From positions 1-17,284 of the forward strand of contig DAIROT010000048.1 of NCBI GenBank assembly GCA_036806345.1: a stretch of 17,284 nt of DNA, given 5' to 3'. The notes under the pieces were generated by a model. It saw only the letters and a program-made list of their open reading frames with translations. It was not told where the DNA came from and did no database searches. Shown here piece by piece: positions 13,995-17,284 of the stretch (position 1 is the stretch's first letter; every line of letters starts with the position of its first letter). This DNA is from QHCF01 sp003244275 (GTDB lineage Bacteria > Actinomycetota > Acidimicrobiia > Acidimicrobiales > QHCF01). The position numbers and the translations under genes are program-made.

Positions 13995-15067
13995 TGTCGC
14001 TGACCCCATCCGCCGCTGCCATCACAGATGCCGTGAGGCGGGCCATGCCTCCCAGCTCGACCCCCTCGGCACCGCCGAGCCTGGGCCGGGCCTACCTGGC
14101 CAGCGCTGAGTACCGCCTGCTCCGCACGTCTGGCTGGCTGCACCGGGCCAGCCCGCCGCCCATGGAAGCCAGGGGCACCGAGGGCGTTCTATCGGTCCGA
14201 GAGTTGATCTCGGCCCTGCGCCTGCGCTCCTTTGCCGACCTGAACCCATTCTCCATTGATCCCAAGACCGGCGTCAGCGCCCTGGCTCAACCTTCCCTGC
14301 TCCCTGGCCTGGTTGAGACCATCCCCACGACCCGTAATCAGGTCGAGTTGGCCGGTGAGCTCACCGAGTCTCCAGTGGCCAGCTCCGTCGACGACGGCAC
14401 TGCCCTGCCGGAGCCGGCCCTGGCCTTCAACCCGACGCCACTGCTCGGCCAGCTCAAGCGCTTCGGCGCCGCCTGGCCAGTCACCAAGGCCCTCCTTGAC
14501 TCGGCCGGCGAGGTCGAGGCGTTCCTCGATGAGCGGCTACTGCTGTCGGTCGGTGTCGGACTCGAGGCCGGCATCCTGTCAGGAAACACGTCAGCCATGA
14601 CCGGGATTCTCAACACCCCCGGTGTTGGCGTCATCACTAAGGGCGACGCCGGTCATGCGACCGAGTACGACCTCGACGCCATCCTCCGGGCGGTGGCGGC
14701 TGTCCACGATCAGGGTTGGTACACCAACCCGAACGGGCTGGCGGCCATCATCCATCCCGACACGCTGCGCCTGGTCCGAGAGCAGCGTGACTCGGCAGGT
14801 GCCTACCTTTGGAACGCGGAGAACCTCGCCAGCGTTGGCTCCTGGGCGCCGTCGAGGTTCATGCCGACCGGCCAGGCCCTGGTAGGCGACCCGTTCGCTG
14901 GCGTCGCCCTCTACCTGAAGCAACCCGATGGCCTGTCCGTGGAGATGAGCGCATCGCACCAGGACTTCCTCACCCGCGACGAGGTCATGATGGCTGCCTA
15001 TATGCGCTGCTATTGCTGGGTCCGCCGACCCGACGCCTTCGTCCTGGTCTCGGGCCTGGGCGCATAG
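13994..15067 (+). CDS. Phage major capsid protein, HK97 fold
   Basis: It has 357 residues and is expected to form the icosahedral shell. The N-terminal 90 residues are Ala/Pro/Ser-rich and helical, possibly a scaffold-like delta domain. From about residue 100 typical HK97-type elements appear: ALPEPALAFNPTPLL, GAAWPVTKALLDS, LSGNTSAMTGILNTPGV (about 196-212), IIHPDTLRLVREQRDSAG, and a C-terminal VALYLKQPDGLSVEM followed by VMMAAYMRCYCWVRRPDAFVLV. No prohead protease, portal or scaffold gene is present in the element, so assembly and maturation would need outside help or an unusual route. The gene ends just before a strong hairpin at 15081-15142. Confidence 0.88.
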   Translation: MSLTPSAAAITDAVRRAMPPSSTPSAPPSLGRAYLASAEYRLLRTSGWLHRASPPPMEARGTEGVLSVRELISALRLRSFADLNPFSIDPKTGVSALAQPSLLPGLVETIPTTRNQVELAGELTESPVASSVDDGTALPEPALAFNPTPLLGQLKRFGAAWPVTKALLDSAGEVEAFLDERLLLSVGVGLEAGILSGNTSAMTGILNTPGVGVITKGDAGHATEYDLDAILRAVAAVHDQGWYTNPNGLAAIIHPDTLRLVREQRDSAGAYLWNAENLASVGSWAPSRFMPTGQALVGDPFAGVALYLKQPDGLSVEMSASHQDFLTRDEVMMAAYMRCYCWVRRPDAFVLVSGLGA

Positions 15068-15080
15068 CCCACACGAGGGG

Positions 15081-15142
15081 AGGGTCCGCAGGGCGGTCCT
15101 GTTTCCATGTCGGAGTTTCCGGCGGACCGCCCTGCGGACCTT
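15081..15142 (+). terminator. Strong hairpin after the capsid gene, probable terminator
   Basis: GGTCCGCAGGGCGGTCC (15083-15099) and GGACCGCCCTGCGGACC (15124-15140) are perfect 17-bp complements. They are extended by a G-T and an A-T pair to 15081/15142, with a 24-nt loop. Only TT follows the stem, so it is not a textbook intrinsic terminator, but it sits 14 bases after the capsid stop and before an independent promoter. Another DNA-level role cannot be excluded. Confidence 0.6.
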
Positions 15143-15163
15143 CTCGTCGTCGTCGTGGGTGGG

Positions 15164-15169
15164 TAGCCT
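15164..15169 (+). promoter_or_regulatory. -10 box of a leaderless promoter
   Basis: TAGCCT (TAnnnT type) lies 7 nt upstream of GTG 15177, the distance expected when transcription starts at the start codon. No convincing -35 is visible at 16-18 bp; that position falls at the base of the preceding hairpin. Confidence 0.4.
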
Positions 15170-15176
15170 GCTGGCC

Positions 15177-15362
15177 GTGAGCAGCGGAGAGGCGGGGGAC
15201 GTCCTGCGCCCCATGCTGACCCTCATCGTCGGCGGGCTGCTCATGTTGCTGTTCGTCCCGGTGATCGGTTGGGCCGCTCTGGCCCTGGCACTGTGCTACC
15301 CGTTGATCTACTGGATGGCTGGCCGGGCCGGCGCCGTCTACGGCCGCCGCAAGGCCCGCTGA
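15177..15362 (+). CDS. Small membrane protein, two predicted helices
   Basis: It has 61 residues. Residues about 12-30 (PMLTLIVGGLLMLLFVPVI) and 32-48 (WAALALALCYPLIYWMA) form two hydrophobic helices, followed by a positively charged tail (GRRKAR), giving a hairpin with the C-terminus probably inside. GTG 15177 is preferred because of the TAGCCT box at leaderless distance; GTG 15159 would add six residues. Size and topology would fit a holin-like or a small modulatory membrane protein, but nothing specific is recognisable. It has its own promoter after the capsid terminator, so it may be expressed in the integrated state. Confidence 0.65.
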   Translation: MSSGEAGDVLRPMLTLIVGGLLMLLFVPVIGWAALALALCYPLIYWMAGRAGAVYGRRKAR

Positions 15363-15368
15363 GCCGGG

Positions 15369-15398
15369 TTGCGGGGCCCGGCCGCTAGTCGTTAGACT
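15369..15398 (+). promoter_or_regulatory. Leaderless promoter ahead of 15407-15946
   Basis: TTGCGG (15369-15374) and TAGACT (15393-15398) are separated by 18 bp, and the -10 ends 8 nt before GTG 15407. No Shine-Dalgarno lies between. A GCCGGG/CCCGGC dyad (15363-15368, 15377-15382) surrounds the -35. Confidence 0.5.
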
Positions 15399-15406
15399 CG
15401 TTACTT

Positions 15407-15946
15407 GTGACGACTCTGGCCGCCTGCCAGCACTGCGGCAAGTCGTTCACCAGGCCGGCCCACGGTCGGGAGCCCCGGTACTGCTGCCCCGCTCACCGCC
15501 AGGCCGCCTGGCAGGCCAGGAGGCCGCCCACGATGAGCCAGGAGCGGCGCCAGGCCAGCGGGGCGGCAACTGCCGAGCTGGCGGTCCTTCGGGCGCAGGT
15601 GGCCGCCCTGGCCGAGCGGGTGGAGCGCCTGGAGGTTGGCACCGATGATGGCCAGCCCGTCGGAGAGTCGTCACCGCCGGTCGTAACGAAAGCTGACGAC
15701 CGCCCGACCCGAGCGAGGACGAGTCGCAAGCCCTGGGCCGTCATCCGCACCCCGACCGACGACCCGAGCCAGGTCGCCTGGGTCTACTCCCACCACACCA
15801 CCGAGCTGGCTGCCACCAGGTACCGGGACAAACTGGCCAGACAAGGCCAGGACCAGGCCGACGCCGGCCAGTGGCGCTGGTCCGTGGTCGAGGACCCGGC
15901 CGGGGAGCTGGTCAATCTGGAGGCCGAATCGTGGCTGAGCGAGTGA
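15407..15946 (+). CDS. Zinc-finger and coiled-coil protein, function unknown
   Basis: It has 179 residues. A short N-terminal zinc-binding motif, C7-x2-C10 with C26/C27 and H30 (CQHCGKSFTRP, then RYCCPAHRQAAWQAR), resembles the small Cys/His fingers seen in phage and mobile-element regulators. It is followed by a predicted coiled coil at about 55-77 (AELAVLRAQVAALAERVERLEV). After a polar linker comes a C-terminal segment (about 105-175) with PWAVIRTPTDDPSQVAWVYS, which I do not recognise. The start is GTG 15407 from a probable leaderless promoter. It could be cargo expressed from the integrated element, or a regulator. Confidence 0.7.
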   Translation: MTTLAACQHCGKSFTRPAHGREPRYCCPAHRQAAWQARRPPTMSQERRQASGAATAELAVLRAQVAALAERVERLEVGTDDGQPVGESSPPVVTKADDRPTRARTSRKPWAVIRTPTDDPSQVAWVYSHHTTELAATRYRDKLARQGQDQADAGQWRWSVVEDPAGELVNLEAESWLSE

Positions 15947-16071
15947 AGGGCCGAGCCCTCAACCGGGCCGAGACTGCCGACCTGGCCCGGCGCATCGGGC
16001 ACAGTGAGGACTGGCGGGAAGTGCCGGGCGAGACACTGCGGCGCTTCCGCGAGTTCCGCTTCTGGTCTTGA
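15931..16071 (+). CDS. Small unknown protein (46 residues)
   Basis: It is a 46-residue basic protein with LNRAETADLARRIGHSEDWREVPGETLRRF as its central part (described from about residue 10 on), mostly helical. GTG 15931 has GGAGG at 15919-15923 with 7-nt spacing. The alternative GTG 15943 would overlap the preceding stop as GTGA. It overlaps the end of the zinc-finger gene by 16 bp and is the last gene of the element before attR. No function can be assigned. Confidence 0.5.
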   Translation: MAERVKGRALNRAETADLARRIGHSEDWREVPGETLRRFREFRFWS

Positions 16072-16096
16072 CGAGGCCCCTCGTGGGACGGGAGAA

Positions 16097-16121
16097 TGGT
16101 CACACGCTGGTCACGGATTTC
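16097..16121 (+). repeat. Probable integrase arm-type sites, right end
   Basis: TGGTCAC occurs at 16097-16103 and 16108-16114, 11 bp apart, the second continuing as GGATTTC. Spacing, order and orientation match the left-end pair at 3476-3500. They lie about 112-136 bp from the attR core. Confidence 0.6.
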
Positions 16122-16127
16122 TCATAA

Positions 16128-16219
16128 CAGAGCCGGACAGAGCCGGACTGGCGAAGGGGGCGCAAAGAGAAAGCCCTGCTCAGCAGCCATATTCCGGACG
16201 GAGCCGGACCGGGCCGGAC
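16128..16219 (+). repeat. Short direct repeats with GAGCCGGAC core near attR
   Basis: CAGAGCCGGA is perfectly tandem at 16128-16137 and 16138-16147. GGAGCCGGAC at 16200-16209 is followed by the related CGGGCCGGAC at 16210-16219. The unit is 10 bp, so copies lie on one DNA face. They could bind excisionase, integrase or a bending protein; nothing in the sequence says which. Confidence 0.55.
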
Positions 16220-16232
16220 GGGGCAAAGGGGA

Positions 16233-16258
16233 GTTCAAGTCCCCCCTCCGACACCACA
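16233..16258 (+). repeat. attR core, 26-bp direct repeat
   Basis: It is identical to 3382-3407 and repeats only the tRNA-Leu 3' end, with no 5' part of a tRNA gene next to it, as expected for the displaced half of attB. Confidence 0.93.
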
Positions 16259-16436
16259 AAACCCCAGGTCACAGCTCTGCGAGGGATACAAAAGGGCCTC
16301 TCTGCTACCCGATTGCTACCCGAACGGGCGCTACGGGACGGACAGGACGCCATGAGGCGGGCCGGATGAGACGGGCGAGGTGGGACTGGTGGCTGTTGTC
16401 CACAGGCAGCTCGACAACAATGAGGCCCCTCGACAG
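16259..16436. other. Flanking intergenic DNA right of attR
   Basis: No convincing gene is seen here; together with the att arm DNA at 16072-16258 the gene-free stretch is about 365 bp. It contains the TGCTACCCGA pair at 16303-16323. ACCCCAGGTCA just right of attR (16261-16271) also occurs near attL (ACCCC-C-AGGTCA, 3421-3432), which may be a shared site or chance. Confidence 0.5.
16303..16323 (+). repeat. TGCTACCCGA direct repeat, 11-bp spacing
   Basis: Perfect 10-bp copies lie at 16303-16312 and 16314-16323, 45 bp outside attR. The 11-bp phasing is like that of the arm-type pairs of the present element, but the sequence differs. Confidence 0.7.
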
Positions 16437-16628
16437 CTACTCGTACTCGTCGAAGAACTCCGGCTGCACGACCTCGTACTTCTCGACCCTGGTGCGCACC
16501 TCGACGCCGAGGCCATAGTCCCTGAGCAGATCGCAGAGGCGGTCACCATCGATCAGCTCCACCGGCGGAGCGCCGTCTCGGGTGGCCTCGTTCTGAGCGT
16601 CTTTGGATTCCTTCCTGGAAGGTCTACT
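16437..16628 (-). pseudogene. C-terminal remnant resembling an Mrr-type restriction endonuclease
   Basis: About 63 residues on the minus strand, ending at a stop at 16437-16439, contain KESKDAQNEATRDGAPP, VELIDGDRLCDLLRDYGLGV and an acidic end with FFDEYE. The pattern LIDGxxLxxLLxxYGxGV is typical of the C-terminal edge of Mrr-family catalytic domains. The D-x-ExK nuclease motif should lie N-terminal of this but is absent: the same frame further upstream only shadows the RAMA gene. No start with a ribosome site is visible at the homologous boundary, so I read it as a fragment left by a deletion. The whole frame from ATG 16781 (114 residues) is an alternative gene call that I consider unlikely. 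Confidence 0.5.
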
Positions 16629-16629
16629 T

Positions 16630-17284
16630 CTAGCGGAGCTCGCGGAGAGTTCCGACCGGGCGACCCTCGCGCACCAGTGTCCAAAACGTCCAGCCGTCCT
16701 TGTCCTCGCCGCCGCTTGCAGTTCGTGCAGCGAGGTCGGGCGACTCCTGTCGAACGCCGTCAATCGAAAGCGCGAAGTCATCTGTAACGATGGCCGTCAC
16801 CGGAGCGATCTTGTTTGAGCTCACGAGAGTGTCTCCCGCTGCCAGCAGGCCACGTTCGATCAGTTCGGCGAAGCGCTCGTCGCGCCGCTCGGTCCAGCCG
16901 CCTCGCGTCGGAACTTCGATGGCTTGCGTGTAGTGGAGGCTCGGGTCTTCGAACTGGCGGAACTTCCACACTGCGTCGTTCATCTTTGAGGCGTTGAATG
17001 CTCCAGCGTTCACCAAACGCTCGAAGTCCTTGAGCGACAGGGTGGTCACCTTCTCGAAGAGCTCGGGCTCGAGTTGGGTGATGATCTCGTAGATCGTCTT
17101 CTCACGGTAATCGGTCAGGTACATGAAGGCCGGAATTCGCGTGAGGAAGCGCTGGAGCTTCTTCTTGATGTTCTCGCGCTTCTTCTTGGACTCGTCCTGT
17201 TCCTTCTTCTCGGAAGGGGTGAGTTTCTGCTTAGCTCCCATGGCCCCTGGCGGGGTCGCCCTCGGCGGATGAGAATCGGTGCGT
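16630..17284 (-). CDS. C-terminal part of a helicase-type protein with a RAMA domain (partial)
   Basis: The frame is open to the right edge, so the N-terminus is missing or lies outside. From the first internal Met (ATG at 17241) there are 203 residues. Residues 1-35 are Lys/Glu-rich and helical. Residues 36-108 (RIPAFMYLTDYREKTIYEII to FEKV, LKDFERLVNAGAFN, MNDAVWKFRQFED) match the C-terminal region of large DEAD/DEAH helicase proteins of restriction-like systems. Residues about 122-203 resemble a RAMA domain (LIERGLLAAGDTL, ESPDLAARTASG, DGWTFWTL), a module associated with restriction and methylase proteins that probably senses modified DNA. GC content is visibly lower than in the neighbouring element. 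Whether the ancestor was one helicase-RAMA protein or a fusion after deletion needs the sequence beyond the window. Confidence 0.7.
   Translation of the reverse strand, partial: RTDSHPPRATPPGAMGAKQKLTPSEKKEQDESKKKRENIKKKLQRFLTRIPAFMYLTDYREKTIYEIITQLEPELFEKVTTLSLKDFERLVNAGAFNASKMNDAVWKFRQFEDPSLHYTQAIEVPTRGGWTERRDERFAELIERGLLAAGDTLVSSNKIAPVTAIVTDDFALSIDGVRQESPDLAARTASGGEDKDGWTFWTLVREGRPVGTLRELR

Larger units (their letters stand above)
3382..16258. mobile_element. Integrated phage satellite / mini-prophage in tRNA-Leu(GAG), about 12.85 kb
   Basis: The element is bounded by identical 26-bp repeats at 3382-3407 and 16233-16258, the first being the tRNA 3' end. An integrase gene lies just inside the tRNA-proximal end. 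Its gene content is integrase, HTH regulators, helicase, TOPRIM protein, primase-polymerase, AAA+ ATPase, small terminase and HK97-type capsid protein. There is no large terminase, portal, protease or tail gene, and the size is far below a complete tailed phage. From memory, phiRv1 and phiRv2 of M. tuberculosis (roughly 9-11 kb, with integrase, excisionase and HK97 capsid) are the closest described style. Helper dependence is inference. Confidence 0.9.

Noticed and set aside
16071..16084. ACGAGG-CC-CCTCGT palindrome at the end of the last element gene as a terminator
   Set aside because: A real hairpin would have only about 5 pairs with a 4-nt loop and no T-run follows; too weak to call.
16380..16787. 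Plus-strand frame of 135 codons right of the element
   Set aside because: It is antisense to the Mrr-like remnant and the RAMA gene, which show recognisable motifs on the minus strand.

Overview
The window is high-GC DNA with frequent GTG starts, 4-bp ATGA/GTGA gene overlaps and probable leaderless promoters with TAnnnT -10 boxes. This fits an actinobacterium. I cannot name the genus from sequence alone.

Layout. (1) 1-3257 is chromosomal: the 3' end of an oligopeptide/dipeptide ABC transporter operon in the order oppD (tail only), oppF, oppC, oppB. (2) 3319-3405 is an intact tRNA-Leu(GAG). (3) 3382-16258 is an integrated element of about 12.85 kb, bounded by a perfect 26-bp direct repeat of the tRNA 3' end. 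(4) 16259-17284 is flanking DNA with the C-terminal part of a helicase/RAMA-domain protein and a C-terminal scrap that looks like an Mrr-type restriction endonuclease, probably a worn defence island or an older insertion at the same tRNA.

The element has recognisable modules. Leftward from a control region at 5344-5479 run an HTH protein and a tyrosine integrase, driven by a probable leaderless promoter. Rightward run an XRE-type regulator, an excisionase-like HTH protein, a superfamily 2 helicase, a TOPRIM/Topo VI-A-like protein, a primase-polymerase and an AAA+ ATPase, almost all overlapping by 4 bp. Next comes an iteron cluster of six 9-bp copies that I read as the replication origin, then a zinc-ribbon protein and two tandem paralogues with a YozE-like fold plus a zinc site. 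The packaging module is a P27-type small terminase, two unknown proteins, a second excisionase-like HTH protein and an HK97-type major capsid protein. A strong hairpin follows, then three small genes, two of them with their own leaderless-type promoters.

No large terminase, portal, protease or tail gene is present. The simplest reading is a phage satellite or mini-prophage, in the general style of the M. tuberculosis phiRv1/phiRv2 elements. It would replicate its own DNA and supply a small terminase and capsid protein, and depend on a helper phage for the rest. That dependence is inferred from absent genes and is not shown by the sequence.
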